Source of the DNA: Alphaproteobacteria bacterium
GTDB lineage: Bacteria; Pseudomonadota; Alphaproteobacteria; Micavibrionales; Micavibrionaceae
Reading direction: 5' to 3'
Length of the DNA: 64,000 nt
Assembly: GCA_021775955.1 (NCBI GenBank)
Contig: JAJFGU010000004.1
Span: forward strand, 310,001 to 374,000
The position numbers and the translations under genes are program-made. Below the pieces are notes generated by a model. The model was not told the DNA's origin. It did no database searches and saw only the letters and a program-made list of their open reading frames with translations. Shown here in pieces: positions 8,561 to 18,076 of this stretch (position 1 is the stretch's first letter; every line of letters begins with the position of its first letter).

Positions 8561-11017
8561 ATGAGTGAAACAAAAGATAAAGAAAAGTCAAAAAAGACTC
8601 TCAGCCTTTCCGGCAACGCCCTAAACCTGGGCGGCGGCGGACCCGCGCGGCAAAATGTAACCCATGGGCGTAGCGGTGCCAGCGTTGCAGTAGAAGTGCG
8701 CCGTAAAAGAGCACCTGCACAGGAAGAATCCCGAACAGGCGACTTATCAAGCCTGACCGATAAAGAAAAAGAATCCAGAGCAAAAGCTTTGCGCGAATCC
8801 ATCGCTGAGGGCGGCGCTAAAAAATCAGCGCTACCCAAACGCAGAACGACCATTGAATCCAAAGAGGCCGAAAACAAGAAAAAAGAAATTGAGGCCAAGA
8901 AAAAAGAAGATGACAGCACACCTCTTACTGAAGAAGAAGAGCGCTTAAAAGCTGCCGATGCCAGCAAGGCACTCGCAGAAGACGGAACCGGACCTGCGCG
9001 GCGGGAAAAAACTTTCGGCGCCGATGCCACACCGGAAAGTGTCAGGGATCGCCTGAAAAAGGCAGATGCAAAAGCACCAGCAAAACCAAAAGTACAAGAC
9101 CGCAGAGGCAAAAGAATTACCGTTACGCAGGCCTTGAACAAAGACTATGAGCGTGACCGTAGCCGCTCCATGGCCGCCCAAAAACGCGCCCAGGAAAAAG
9201 CCAGAATGGCAGCGCAGGGAAATCTTGAACCGCCCAAGAAAGTCTTGCGCGAAGTTGTCATCCCCGAAACCATCACCGTGCAGGAACTGGCCAACCGCAT
9301 GACTGAACCTGTGCGCGAAGTTATAAAATCCCTTATGAAGATGGATGTTATGGCCACAGTGACGGACGTAATTGATGCTGATACTGCCGAGCTGGTGATT
9401 GAGGAATTCGGACATAAAATCAAGCGCGTCACCGAAGCAGATGTCGAAATCGGCATGGACGGTGAAAAGGACAAAACAAAAGACCTCAAACCACGCCCCC
9501 CTGTCGTAACCATCATGGGCCACGTTGACCACGGCAAAACCTCTTTGCTCGATGCGTTGCGTGAAACCGATGTTGCCGGGCGCGAAGCAGGCGGTATTAC
9601 CCAGCATATCGGCGCTTATCAGGTCAACATGAAATCAGGCGAGAAGATCACCTTCCTCGACACACCTGGTCACGCAGCCTTTACAGAGATGCGCGCCCGC
9701 GGGGCCAATGTAACGGATATTGTCGTCGTTGTCGTTGCCGCCAATGACAGCATCATGCCGCAAACTATTGAGGCCATAAACCACGCCAAGGCTGCGGAAG
9801 TGCCAATTATCATTGCAGTTAATAAAATTGACCTGCCCGACGCCAATCCTGCAAAGGTAAAACAAGATTTGCTACAACATGAAGTGATCGTTGAAGACAT
9901 GGGTGGCGATGTATTATGCGTGGAAGTGTCGGCCATGCAGAAAACAAACCTTGATAAACTGGAAGAAGCGATCATTCTGCAATCTGAAATTCTTGAACTG
10001 AAAGTTAATCCAAACCGTAAGGCACAAGGGGTTGTTGTTGAAGCCAAGCTGGAAAAAGGCCGCGGCCCTGTTGCTACCGTCCTTATACAGCGCGGCACAT
10101 TGCGCATCGCTGATGTGTTTGTAGCTGGCGCTGAATCTGGAAAGGTTCGCGCTCTAATCGATGATCACGGCAATAATATTGAAGAAGCCATACCCGGCCA
10201 GCCCGTCGAGGTTTTGGGCTTTGATGCCCCACCTAATGCGGGCGATCCGTTTAGCGTCGTCGGCGATGAAGCCCGCGCCAGAGAAATCAGTGATTACCGT
10301 CAGCACAAACGCAAAGAGACGCAAGCTGCCAAGGCTGTTATGGGCCGAACAACGATTGAGCAACTTCTCGAGCAAAAAGAAGAAGGCGAGAAGACAGTAT
10401 TACAGGTTCTGATCAAGGCCGATGTGCACGGCTCAATTGAGGCCATCGCTGGATCGTTCCATAAAATGACGGAAGAAAACGAAGGCATCCTTGTCCAGAT
10501 TCTCCATCAGGCCGTTGGCGGCATCACGGAATCCGATGTCGCTCTGGCCGGGGCGTCCAATGCCCTTATCATCGGCTTTAACGTTCGCGCCAATGCGCAG
10601 GCCCGCGACCTGGCAGCCCGTGAAGGGGTCAAAATCAGTTATTACAATGTTATTTATAATGTCATTGATGATGCCAAGGCGTTGCTCAGTGGCATGCTAG
10701 CTCCGTCAGAGCGTGAAGAATACCTGGGTCAGGCCAAAATCCTTGAAGTCTTTAACATCACCAAAGTCGGTAAAGTTGCCGGGTGCGTTGTTGAAATGGG
10801 CATGGTCAAACGCGGTGCGAAAGTTCGCTTGCTGCGCGATGATGTTGTCATCCTTGACGGTGGCACACTCAAAACCCTGAAGCGCCACAAAGACGAAGTT
10901 AAGGAAGTCAAAGAAGGCACAGAATGCGGCATGGCCTTTGAGAATTATGATGACATCAAAGACGGCGATGTTATCGAATGCTACGACATCATCGAAGAAG
11001 CCCGTACGGTTGAGTAA
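8561..11017 (+). CDS. infB: translation initiation factor IF-2
   Basis: IF-2 is the GTPase that brings initiator tRNA to the 30S subunit. A long, charged, low-complexity N-terminal region (about residues 1-220) precedes the IF2 N-domain ([19 protein letters not shown]). The G domain has [12 protein letters not shown] near residue 320, DTPGHAAF, and [10 protein letters not shown]. Domains II to IV complete the 818 residues. The start has only a weak ribosome binding site, and imperfect inverted ATACGG/CCGTAT repeats lie in the 72-base gap after nusA. Confidence 0.97.
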   Translation: MSETKDKEKSKKTLSLSGNALNLGGGGPARQNVTHGRSGASVAVEVRRKRAPAQEESRTGDLSSLTDKEKESRAKALRESIAEGGAKKSALPKRRTTIESKEAENKKKEIEAKKKEDDSTPLTEEEERLKAADASKALAEDGTGPARREKTFGADATPESVRDRLKKADAKAPAKPKVQDRRGKRITVTQALNKDYERDRSRSMAAQKRAQEKARMAAQGNLEPPKKVLREVVIPETITVQELANRMTEPVREVIKSLMKMDVMATVTDVIDADTAELVIEEFGHKIKRVTEADVEIGMDGEKDKTKDLKPRPPVVTIMGHVDHGKTSLLDALRETDVAGREAGGITQHIGAYQVNMKSGEKITFLDTPGHAAFTEMRARGANVTDIVVVVVAANDSIMPQTIEAINHAKAAEVPIIIAVNKIDLPDANPAKVKQDLLQHEVIVEDMGGDVLCVEVSAMQKTNLDKLEEAIILQSEILELKVNPNRKAQGVVVEAKLEKGRGPVATVLIQRGTLRIADVFVAGAESGKVRALIDDHGNNIEEAIPGQPVEVLGFDAPPNAGDPFSVVGDEARAREISDYRQHKRKETQAAKAVMGRTTIEQLLEQKEEGEKTVLQVLIKADVHGSIEAIAGSFHKMTEENEGILVQILHQAVGGITESDVALAGASNALIIGFNVRANAQARDLAAREGVKISYYNVIYNVIDDAKALLSGMLAPSEREEYLGQAKILEVFNITKVGKVAGCVVEMGMVKRGAKVRLLRDDVVILDGGTLKTLKRHKDEVKEVKEGTECGMAFENYDDIKDGDVIECYDIIEEARTVE

Positions 11018-11041
11018 TTAGGTTCATATGGATTTCTTATC

Positions 11042-11434
11042 ATGCCCTCACACAATAAATCACAACCCTCCCAAAGACAACTGCGCGTAGGCGAGCAGCT
11101 TCGGCATATCATTGCCGATACGATGCAGCGCGGCCATTTTCATGATGCGGCGCTTATCGATGCCGGCAAGGTCACTGTGACCGAAGTACGGGTAAGTCCC
11201 GACCTTAAGAATGCCACCGCCTACGTGATTGCGCTGGGTGATGAAAACATCGAGGAGATGATTCCTGCCCTGAATGAAGACGCCGCAGTCTTTCAAAAGG
11301 AAATAAACCGCCAATCAAGCATGAAGTTCACCCCGCGCGTTCGTTTTGTTTTTGACAAGTCATTTGAAAATTCACAACGCATTGAAAGCTTGCTGCACGA
11401 AATTAATTACTCAGAAAAACCAGAAGAATCCTGA
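11042..11434 (+). CDS. rbfA: 30S ribosome-binding factor RbfA
   Basis: RbfA is a small KH-fold cold-shock factor for late 16S rRNA processing. Family motifs seen are RVGEQLRHIIADTMQRG, VTVTEVRVSPDLKNATAYV and FTPRVRFVFDKSFENSQRIESLL. It is 130 residues long, as expected. It sits 25 bases after infB, and the stop overlaps the truB ribosome-binding region, so it belongs to the rimP-rpsO operon. Confidence 0.95.
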   Translation: MPSHNKSQPSQRQLRVGEQLRHIIADTMQRGHFHDAALIDAGKVTVTEVRVSPDLKNATAYVIALGDENIEEMIPALNEDAAVFQKEINRQSSMKFTPRVRFVFDKSFENSQRIESLLHEINYSEKPEES

Positions 11435-11435
11435 T

Positions 11436-12371
11436 ATGGGACGCAGAAACCGCAAAGGCGATAAAGTTGACGGCTGGATCAATCTTGACAAACCGCCCGG
11501 CATAACATCAACGCAGGCTGTGGGCAAAGTCCGACGTATTCTGAACGCACAAAAAGTCGGCCATGCTGGCACACTCGACCCAATTGCCACTGGTATTTTG
11601 CCCATTGCGTTAGGCGAAGCGACCAAAACCGTGCCCTTTGCGCAGGACCGTGAGAAAACTTATATTTTTACGGTTAGCTGGGGCGAGCAACGCGACACTG
11701 ATGATTCCGAAGGCGAGGCAATCGCAACCTCTGATATTCGCCCGGCGCAAGAGGCCATTGAATCCCTGCTGCCCAAATACACCGGTGAAATTGAACAAAC
11801 CCCGCCTAAATTTTCAGCCATCAAGATAGATGGAAAGCGTGCCTATGATCTGGCCCGCGATGGGCAGGATGTAGAGCTGAAATCCCGCATGGTCTTCATA
11901 GAAACATTCGAGCTTTTGGAGGCCCGGGAGGACGAAGCCGACTTTGAAGTCACCTGCGGCAAAGGCACCTATATCCGCTCTCTGGCCCGTGATATGGCCC
12001 TGGATTTAGATACTTGCGGCTATATAAGCGCCTTAAGGCGCACCAAAGTCGGGCCTTTCACGACAGATAATGCGATTTCTCTTGAAAAACTGGAGGAATT
12101 AAGTGATAGTGCCGCCCGTATTGAGGCTTTGCTTCCTCTTGAGACCGCGCTGGACGACATCCCGGCCCTGGCCATTAAAGAGAATGAGATGGCAAAGCTC
12201 AAGAGCGGGCAAGCTCTGAGTTTTATTGCCAAACCGGATTTTAAGCGCTTAAGCGATGAAGGTTTGGAAGGCAAAGAGCAAACCGCCCTGGCGATCTATA
12301 AAGGCAAACCGATTGCGCTTGTAGAAGTTAAGGGACCGGATATAAAGCCCGTTCGTGTTTTAAACTTGTAA
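11436..12371 (+). CDS. truB: tRNA pseudouridine(55) synthase
   Basis: TruB makes pseudouridine 55 in the tRNA T-loop. The catalytic motif [19 protein letters not shown] is present with its Asp. [11 protein letters not shown] lies at the N-terminus, and [20 protein letters not shown], then [10 protein letters not shown] further on. The ATG at 11436 directly follows the rbfA stop and gives 311 residues. An upstream in-frame ATG at 11346 lies within rbfA and is not favoured. Confidence 0.95.
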   Translation: MGRRNRKGDKVDGWINLDKPPGITSTQAVGKVRRILNAQKVGHAGTLDPIATGILPIALGEATKTVPFAQDREKTYIFTVSWGEQRDTDDSEGEAIATSDIRPAQEAIESLLPKYTGEIEQTPPKFSAIKIDGKRAYDLARDGQDVELKSRMVFIETFELLEAREDEADFEVTCGKGTYIRSLARDMALDLDTCGYISALRRTKVGPFTTDNAISLEKLEELSDSAARIEALLPLETALDDIPALAIKENEMAKLKSGQALSFIAKPDFKRLSDEGLEGKEQTALAIYKGKPIALVEVKGPDIKPVRVLNL

Positions 12372-12385
12372 CAAAGGAGAAGCCG

Positions 12386-12655
12386 ATGTCGATGGAAGCT
12401 GCACAAAAAGCAGAAGTTATTGAGAAATATGCAACCACAAAAGGCGATACCGGTTCCCCGGAAGTCCAGGTTGCCATTCTAACCAGCCGTATTGCGGAAT
12501 TGTCCGAGCACATGCAGGTCCATAAAAAGGATTTGCACTCCCGCCACGGCCTGTTGGCTATGGTCGCCAAGCGCCGGAAATTGCTGGATTACCTGAACAG
12601 CAAAAATGAAGGCCGTTATCAGGAGCTGATTAAGAGTCTGGGTATTAGGCGTTAG
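12386..12655 (+). CDS. rpsO: 30S ribosomal protein S15
   Basis: S15 is an 89-residue primary binding protein of 16S rRNA. The motifs [29 protein letters not shown] and KRRKLLDYL are those of the family. AAGGAGAAG precedes the start. It is the last gene of the rimP operon. Unlike the usual arrangement, pnp is not its immediate neighbour, because a minus-strand gpmA lies between them. Confidence 0.97.
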   Translation: MSMEAAQKAEVIEKYATTKGDTGSPEVQVAILTSRIAELSEHMQVHKKDLHSRHGLLAMVAKRRKLLDYLNSKNEGRYQELIKSLGIRR

Positions 12656-12662
12656 AACCCTA

Positions 12663-12754
12663 ATTCGTCATTGCGAGCGCAGCGAAGCAATCCAGTCTTA
12701 TACCGTTATATCTTCTGGATTGCCGCGTCGCTGACGCTCCTCGCAATGACGAAT
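12663..12754. repeat. nested palindromic repeat between rpsO and gpmA
   Basis: A perfect 15-base inverted repeat (12663-12677 and 12740-12754) encloses a second pair, GCAATCCAG and CTGGATTGC. The ends carry GTCATTGCGAG and CTCGCAATGAC, a repeat type common in proteobacteria. It fills the space between the convergent rpsO and gpmA stops and may serve as a bidirectional transcript end, although no T-tract follows. Confidence 0.85.
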
Positions 12755-13390
12755 TTATTTATCTTCCAAAAAATACCGCTTCTGTATCGCCCCACTCTCC
12801 ATCTCAAACACAAGCGGCACACCGGTTGGCATTTCGGCCTCATTAATGCTCTCTGGCGTTTCGGCGCCGAGGATAATCAGCATGGCGCGCAGGGAATTGC
12901 CATGCGCCGCCATTAGGATATTACTCCCCTGCTCCACCAGCGGCTTGATATTGGCCTCGTAATATGGCCGCACACGGTTTTCAACCACATCTTTGAGGCA
13001 TTCCCCACCCGGCGGCGGCGTGTCGTATGATCTGCGCCAGATATGAACCTGCTCATCACCGTATTTCTCTCGTGTTTCATCCTTGTTAAGCCCGGTTAAA
13101 TCGCCGTAATCGCGCTCACGCAAATCATCATGGCGCACCATTTTGCTAAACAAATCCCCCTGCCCGGCTTCATTCAGGGCCATTTCAGCGGTGCGGTTGG
13201 CCCTTACTTGCGTTGAAGAAAACACCTTATCGAAGGTAATGCCTGCTCCAGCAAGCAATTTTCCTGCGTTTTTGGCCTCTTCCTCACCTTTTTCGGTCAA
13301 ATCGACGTCATGAAAGCCTGTGAACTTGTTCTCAAGGTTCCACTGAGACTGCCCATGGCGTAAAAGCACTAGATAATTCATTGATTTCAC
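12755..13390 (-). CDS. gpmA: 2,3-bisphosphoglycerate-dependent phosphoglycerate mutase
   Basis: GpmA interconverts 3- and 2-phosphoglycerate in glycolysis. The catalytic LLRHGQSQWN with its phospho-histidine, FTGFHDVDLTEKG, ERDYGDLTGLNK, and the second active-site His in AAHGNSLRAML are all visible. The 211 residues fit the short dPGM forms. It is on the minus strand between rpsO and pnp, so it has its own promoter and interrupts the usual rpsO-pnp linkage. Confidence 0.93.
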   Translation of the reverse strand: MKSMNYLVLLRHGQSQWNLENKFTGFHDVDLTEKGEEEAKNAGKLLAGAGITFDKVFSSTQVRANRTAEMALNEAGQGDLFSKMVRHDDLRERDYGDLTGLNKDETREKYGDEQVHIWRRSYDTPPPGGECLKDVVENRVRPYYEANIKPLVEQGSNILMAAHGNSLRAMLIILGAETPESINEAEMPTGVPLVFEMESGAIQKRYFLEDK

Positions 13391-13434
13391 CCCTTCTTTG
13401 GTTTGTTGGTTAAGAAGTTAATTAAAACTAATCT

Positions 13435-13465
13435 TTGACTTTTACAACGGAAAATGGCATATATG
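13435..13465 (+). promoter_or_regulatory. possible promoter for pnp
   Basis: TTGACT at 13435-13440 is followed by ATATATG from 13459, with 18-19 bases between. It would give pnp a leader of about 170 bases. That leader contains a weak AACAGA/TCTGTT hairpin followed by Ts near 13516-13540. The 249-base gap 13391-13639 holds no gene that I can support. Confidence 0.35.
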
Positions 13466-13639
13466 GCGCCAAATCGAAGGTTAGCCGGTGTTAGATTTCC
13501 GGTTGACTGTTAAGAACAGAAACCCCATTACAGTCTGTTTTTTGCTGTCCGCCGAAATCTCTCCCCGAAAATCCTTCATAGACAAAACCGCTCCTTTATA
13601 AGGAAGGGGCGCATAATATATGAAAAGGAAAATATTAGA

Positions 13640-15775
13640 ATGTTTAACGTATACAAAAAAGAAATTGATTTTGCGGGTAAGACTTTGACCCTGGAAACAG
13701 GAAAAATCGCCCGCCAGGCTGATGGCGCCGTACTGGCAACCATTGGCGAAACATCCGTGCTTTGTACGGTTGTTGGTGCAAAATCCCTGCGCGAAGGGCA
13801 AGATTTCTTCCCGCTTGGTGTCTTCTACCAGGAAAAAACCTACGCGGCCGGTAAAATCCCCGGTGGCTTTTTTAAGCGCGAAGGCCGCCCATCAGAAAAA
13901 GAAACGCTTACATCCCGTCTGATTGACCGTCCGATCCGCCCATTGTTCCCAAAAGGTTTCATGAATGAAGTACAGGTGATTGCGACTGTTATCTCTCATG
14001 ACCTTGAAAACGATCCGGACATGATTGCCATGTGTGGTTGCTCTGCGGCTCTGACGATTTCAGGCTTGCCGTTTATGGGCCCGATTGGTGGCGCGCGCGT
14101 TGGTTACAAAGACGGCCAATACATCATCAACCCGCCAATGCACGAACTTGCAGATGGTGAGCTTGATCTGGTTGTTGCCGGAACGCAAGAAGGCGTTATG
14201 ATGGTTGAATCAGAAGCACAACAATTGCCCGAAGACATCATGCTTGGCGCCGTACGCGCCGGTCATGAAGCTTACCAAAGCGTCATTAACGGCATTATTG
14301 ATCTGGCTGAAATGTGCGCGAAAGAGCCTTGGGATATCCCCGAGACACCTGAGCCCATCACCAAAATGGCCGAAGCCCTTAAAGCAAAATATGCCAAGGA
14401 TGTTGAAAAAGCCTACAGCTTTACAGATAAAGTTGAGCGCCAAACGGCCTTAGCTAAAATCCGTGCCGAAGCTGCCGCAGAGTTTACTGATGAAGAAAAC
14501 GGTATCACAGGCGGCACAGTCGGCGGAAAATTCAAATCTCTTGAAGCTGACCTTGTTCGTGGCAATATCATAAAAACCGGTAGCCGCATTGATGGACGAG
14601 ACACAAAAACAGTTCGTCAAATTGTTGCCGAAGTTGGCGCCCTGCCCCGTACGCACGGCTCTGCTTTGTTCACACGCGGTGAAACCCAGGCGCTTGTTGT
14701 GACAACGCTGGGCACCGGTCAGGATGAACAGATCGTTGACGCGTTGGAGGGTGAATTCCGCTCCGCTTTCATGCTGCATTACAACTTCCCGCCATACTCG
14801 GTTGGTGAAGCTGGCCGTATGATGGGTGCCGGACGCCGCGAAATCGGCCATGGTAAACTGGCGTGGCGCGCTATTCGCCCACTTTTGCCAAGTGCTGAGG
14901 ACTTCCCTTACACAATCCGGATTGTGTCCGAGATTACCGAATCTAATGGCTCATCTTCTATGGCCACAGTCTGCGGCGCGTCACTTGCGATGATGGATGC
15001 TGGTGTGCCTTTGGCCAAACCGGTTGCCGGGATTGCTATGGGTCTGATCAAGGAAGGTGATGACTTCGCGGTTCTTTCAGACATTCTGGGTGATGAAGAT
15101 CATCTTGGTGACATGGACTTTAAAGTCGCCGGAACGGACACCGGAATTACCTCTCTGCAGATGGATATCAAGATTACTTCAATTACAGAAGAAATCATGA
15201 CCATCGCTCTGGCTCAAGCCAAAGAGGCTCGCGTTCACATCCTTGGTGAAATGGCCAAAGCCTTGACTGAAGCCCGTGGAGAGCTGAACCCGAACGCACC
15301 ACAAATCGTGACGCTGAAAGTTCCAACCGACAAAATCCGCGACATCATCGGCACGGGCGGTAAAGTCATCCGCGAGATTTGTGACACCACAGGCGCAAAA
15401 ATCGATATTGATGATGATGGCACCGTTAAAGTTTCTGCCGTTAATCAGGAATCAATTGACGGCGCTGTTAACTGGATTAAAGGCCTGACCGAAGAACCTG
15501 AAGTTGGCAAAATCTACGATGGTAAAGTTGTGAAGACTGTCGACTTTGGCGCTTTTGTCAATTTCATGGGCGCAAAAGATGGCCTCGTGCATATTTCCGA
15601 GCTTGCCGATCACCGCGTGGGTCAAACCACCGATGTCGTCAACGAAGGCGATGCGGTCAAGGTTATCGTGCTTGGTATGGATGATCGCGGCAAGGTTAAA
15701 CTGTCGATGAAGCGCGTCGATCAGGAAACCGGCGAAGAAGTCCAGGTCGAGGACAAGAAAAAAGCGAACGGTTAA
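13640..15775 (+). CDS. pnp: polyribonucleotide nucleotidyltransferase (PNPase)
   Basis: PNPase degrades RNA from the 3' end by phosphorolysis and is part of the RNA degradosome. Two RNase PH domains (about residues 10-220 and 310-540) flank an alpha-helical linker. They are followed by a KH domain ([13 protein letters not shown]) and an S1 domain ([28 protein letters not shown]). The [20 protein letters not shown] block is typical. At 711 residues it is full length. AAGGAAA precedes the start. Confidence 0.97.
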   Translation: MFNVYKKEIDFAGKTLTLETGKIARQADGAVLATIGETSVLCTVVGAKSLREGQDFFPLGVFYQEKTYAAGKIPGGFFKREGRPSEKETLTSRLIDRPIRPLFPKGFMNEVQVIATVISHDLENDPDMIAMCGCSAALTISGLPFMGPIGGARVGYKDGQYIINPPMHELADGELDLVVAGTQEGVMMVESEAQQLPEDIMLGAVRAGHEAYQSVINGIIDLAEMCAKEPWDIPETPEPITKMAEALKAKYAKDVEKAYSFTDKVERQTALAKIRAEAAAEFTDEENGITGGTVGGKFKSLEADLVRGNIIKTGSRIDGRDTKTVRQIVAEVGALPRTHGSALFTRGETQALVVTTLGTGQDEQIVDALEGEFRSAFMLHYNFPPYSVGEAGRMMGAGRREIGHGKLAWRAIRPLLPSAEDFPYTIRIVSEITESNGSSSMATVCGASLAMMDAGVPLAKPVAGIAMGLIKEGDDFAVLSDILGDEDHLGDMDFKVAGTDTGITSLQMDIKITSITEEIMTIALAQAKEARVHILGEMAKALTEARGELNPNAPQIVTLKVPTDKIRDIIGTGGKVIREICDTTGAKIDIDDDGTVKVSAVNQESIDGAVNWIKGLTEEPEVGKIYDGKVVKTVDFGAFVNFMGAKDGLVHISELADHRVGQTTDVVNEGDAVKVIVLGMDDRGKVKLSMKRVDQETGEEVQVEDKKKANG

Positions 15776-15792
15776 ATATTAACCAACTCCTT

Positions 15793-15828
15793 CCCCCTCC
15801 CTCTAGGGAGGGGGTCAGGGGGAGGGTT
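15793..15828. repeat. left G-rich palindrome of the DUF559 cassette
   Basis: A perfect 10-base hairpin (CCCCCTCCCT / AGGGAGGGGG, 15793-15814) is followed by TCAGGGGGAGGGTT at 15815-15828. That 14-base run is repeated exactly, inverted, at 16178-16191. Its GGGGGAGGG also forms the ribosome binding site of the DUF559 gene. Confidence 0.85.
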
Positions 15829-15832
15829 CACG

Positions 15833-16225
15833 ATGTCTAATCTCACACCCGTCGCCCAAAAACTCCGCAACAATCCAACCGATGCAGAAAAGAAGCTTTG
15901 GCAACACTTAAGGCTTAAGCAATTTATGGGACTTAAATTCCGCCGCCAGCAAATTATAGAACGTTATATCGTCGACTTCCTTTGCTTTGAAAAACGCCTA
16001 ATTGTCGAAGTCGACGGTGGCCAACATAATGAAAACAAGGAAGATGAGGAAAGAACAAAATTTTTAGAAACCAAAGGTTTCCTTGTCCTGAGATTCTGGA
16101 ATAATGAAGTATTGAATAATATTGAAGGTGTTTTGACCAGCATCGAAAACACATTAAATTCCGTACACCCCCACCCTAACCCTCCCCCTGAAGGGGAGGG
16201 AATAAGAGGAAAAGCAGGATTATGA
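15833..16225 (+). CDS. DUF559 endonuclease-like protein (Vsr/restriction-fold)
   Basis: This 130-residue protein has the DUF559 pattern. LRNNPTDAEKKLWQHLR comes first, then GLKFRRQQIIERYIVDFLCFEKRLIVEVDGGQH with the PD-(D/E)xK-type Asp and Glu residues, and FWNNEVLNN. DUF559 belongs to the Vsr/MutH-like nuclease fold; its biological role is not established. The last 20 or so residues (HPHPNPPPEGEG and onward) are encoded by the right-hand palindrome, so the reading frame runs into the repeat. The gene is bracketed by 14-base inverted repeats, and its stop overlaps the next start. It is probably a small mobile cassette. Confidence 0.85.
   Translation: MSNLTPVAQKLRNNPTDAEKKLWQHLRLKQFMGLKFRRQQIIERYIVDFLCFEKRLIVEVDGGQHNENKEDEERTKFLETKGFLVLRFWNNEVLNNIEGVLTSIENTLNSVHPHPNPPPEGEGIRGKAGL
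16178..16200. repeat. right G-rich palindrome of the DUF559 cassette
   Basis: AACCCTCCCCCTGA at 16178-16191 is the exact reverse complement of 15815-15828. With the following GGGGAGGG it forms an 8-base hairpin. It encodes the C-terminal tail of the DUF559 protein. Confidence 0.85.
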
Positions 16226-17007
16226 GCCCAAAACTCCCCAAAATAATCGGCCACAGAGGCTGCGCCGCTTACGCCCCGGAAAATACGCTGGAGGGGCTGC
16301 ACACTGCCGCCGATATGGGCATTGAATGGGTCGAATTCGACGTCACTTTGACCAAGGACCAAATCCCTGTTCTCTTCCATGACGACACGCTGGAGCGCAC
16401 AACCAACGGCTCCGGCCCCATTGCCGAGGCCACATACGAAGATATACGCCAGTTAGAAGCGGGAAGCTGGTTCGGCGACAGCTTTGCCGGAATCAAAATC
16501 CCTACACTGGAAGAAGCGATTGATGTCCTGATTGAACGCGAGCTCGGTTTGATCCTCGAAATCAAACAAACACCGGACAGCGAAAAGGAAACGGCGGAAG
16601 TGATCCTCGACCAACTCAGCCGCACATGGGACGATCATGAGCGCATCCGCATCACCAGCTACAGCCATCTCAGTTTGGAAACCGCGCTCGATATGGCTGC
16701 CGACTGGCCGCGCGGGGTGGTCATCGGCTATCACTGCACCGGAAAATGGCTGGAGGCGGTGGAAAAAGGCGAGCTGCCCGAAGACTGGGAAGCGGTTGCC
16801 GATTATCTGCAGCTCTCATCGCTCAGCATCGATAGCAATCTGTGCACGCCCGAGCAAGTGGTGGAAATCAAAGAAACCGGCCGCACCGTCATGGCCTATA
16901 CGATCAATGATTCTGACCAGGCCCGGGTTTTACAGGGGATGGGCGTCGACAGCTTTTTCTCCGACGCCCCGGATGTGGTGAAGGACGGGCTGTTGACGGT
17001 TCATTGA
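16222..17007 (+). CDS. ugpQ: glycerophosphodiester phosphodiesterase
   Basis: The enzyme releases glycerol 3-phosphate from glycerophosphodiesters. GHRGCAAYAPENTLEG near the N-terminus carries the catalytic His and the metal-binding Glu. WVEFDVTLTKDQIPVLFHDDTLERTTNG completes the GDPD signature, and LGLILEIK holds a further acidic ligand. There is no signal peptide, so the 261-residue protein should be cytoplasmic, as in UgpQ. The start overlaps the stop of the DUF559 gene, and the cassette lies between this gene and pnp. Confidence 0.9.
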   Translation: MSPKLPKIIGHRGCAAYAPENTLEGLHTAADMGIEWVEFDVTLTKDQIPVLFHDDTLERTTNGSGPIAEATYEDIRQLEAGSWFGDSFAGIKIPTLEEAIDVLIERELGLILEIKQTPDSEKETAEVILDQLSRTWDDHERIRITSYSHLSLETALDMAADWPRGVVIGYHCTGKWLEAVEKGELPEDWEAVADYLQLSSLSIDSNLCTPEQVVEIKETGRTVMAYTINDSDQARVLQGMGVDSFFSDAPDVVKDGLLTVH

Positions 17008-17741
17008 TAAGAAGGATCTGCAGGAGCTTTCGCGGCAGACTTAGAATGATCCTCAAGTAAAAAGGGGTCTTTACTATTTTCCAAGGTCATGAGTTTTTCT
17101 AACGACCTATAGTCTGGACCTTTTACAAGCAGCTCTCCGCCAGGCACATCCATTATAGACCTATACCTGCTTAAAATTCCGCTGTTTGCTCCTTGTTTTA
17201 ACAACATGGGATAAATAATATTTTCGAAAGAATAACCCGAAGTTGCGATTACAATCACCCCATCTTCGTACACGTGGTTAATAAAGTCCATCATAAGTGT
17301 TGGTAAGGCCTTATGATAATACAAGTCATTTTCTGTATGATAGTTGTGAAATATATCATCGATAACAGCTACCGGCTTACCGGCAAATGGGTACACCCTA
17401 ATATCTTTCCTTAAATTATCTAGGTATGAAACAAAATTATCTCTTACGTTTAAAAATGTATGACCTAACAACTCCGGGGCTTTTTGACGTAGTTCATTTG
17501 TCATCGCTTCAAGAAGATGAGTTTTCCCTGCCCCTGCATCACCTGTCAAGAAAACAAGACTCCCTTTGCCAGTGCGACGACGATCGTGGCTTAGCAAAGC
17601 AGTTTGAGATGAAATTAAATAATCTGTGATAGCCTTGATCCTAATCAACGCTTCTTTCTGACTTACGAAATTAGGAAAAGGAGAATACGTTTCAAAAGTT
17701 GAACTTAAGTTTATTTTGCTAAGTGGTGGTTGTTGACTCAT
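17001..17741 (-). CDS. DnaA/DnaC-like AAA+ ATPase of unknown role
   Basis: A 246-residue protein with a Walker A motif, LTGDAGAGKTHLLEA (about residues 66-80), and Walker B AVIDDI (near 129). A sensor-1-like VIVIATSGYSF and an arginine-containing GILSRYRS follow, resembling the order in DnaA domain III and DnaC. It lacks the DnaA DNA-binding domain and any membrane segment. The C-terminal tail is Ala/Pro/Lys-rich. The gene is AT-richer than its neighbours. It overlaps the 3' end of the convergent phosphodiesterase gene by 7 bases. No partner gene suggests a function. Confidence 0.75.
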   Translation of the reverse strand: MSQQPPLSKINLSSTFETYSPFPNFVSQKEALIRIKAITDYLISSQTALLSHDRRRTGKGSLVFLTGDAGAGKTHLLEAMTNELRQKAPELLGHTFLNVRDNFVSYLDNLRKDIRVYPFAGKPVAVIDDIFHNYHTENDLYYHKALPTLMMDFINHVYEDGVIVIATSGYSFENIIYPMLLKQGANSGILSRYRSIMDVPGGELLVKGPDYRSLEKLMTLENSKDPFLLEDHSKSAAKAPADPSYQ

Positions 17742-17833
17742 AGTTACGCAAACCTTTTCAAATGTTTTGCTCTTTATACTGTTTCTGATAAAAAAGTCAA
17801 CACTTATGGCAATTTATAGCTGCTTTGCGTGTC

Positions 17834-18070
17834 TTAATAATGATAATAGGTAAGGCTCGCATCATCGGCAAAGCCAAGCTGGACAAAGGTCACGCGCGGA
17901 ACCATAGCCGCCTGCATCAAAAGCTGCGTTCCCATCAGATAGCTTTCAAACTGACTGGTAAAAAAGAAATCGCAGCCTTTTTGTGGAATCTCCGGCTTTA
18001 AAACAAAGAGACCGGTAACACCGCCTACAACCAACAAAAACACGATAAGAACAATGTTTTTGAAACTCAT
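17834..18070 (-). CDS. small single-pass membrane protein, hypothetical
   Basis: A 78-residue protein with an N-terminal hydrophobic segment (IVLIVFLLVVGGVTGLFVL, about residues 6-24). A 50-residue, probably periplasmic, part follows with a single Cys and an aromatic tail ending in YYHY. I do not recognise the family. It starts 6 bases after the fabI stop on the same strand, so it may be cotranscribed with the fab genes. Confidence 0.6.
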   Translation of the reverse strand: MSFKNIVLIVFLLVVGGVTGLFVLKPEIPQKGCDFFFTSQFESYLMGTQLLMQAAMVPRVTFVQLGFADDASLTYYHY

Positions 18071-18076
18071 AGCGTG

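Noticed and set aside
13481-13801. A 106-residue minus-strand frame over the pnp start
   Set aside because: It covers the pnp leader and 5' end in antisense and has unnatural low-complexity composition.
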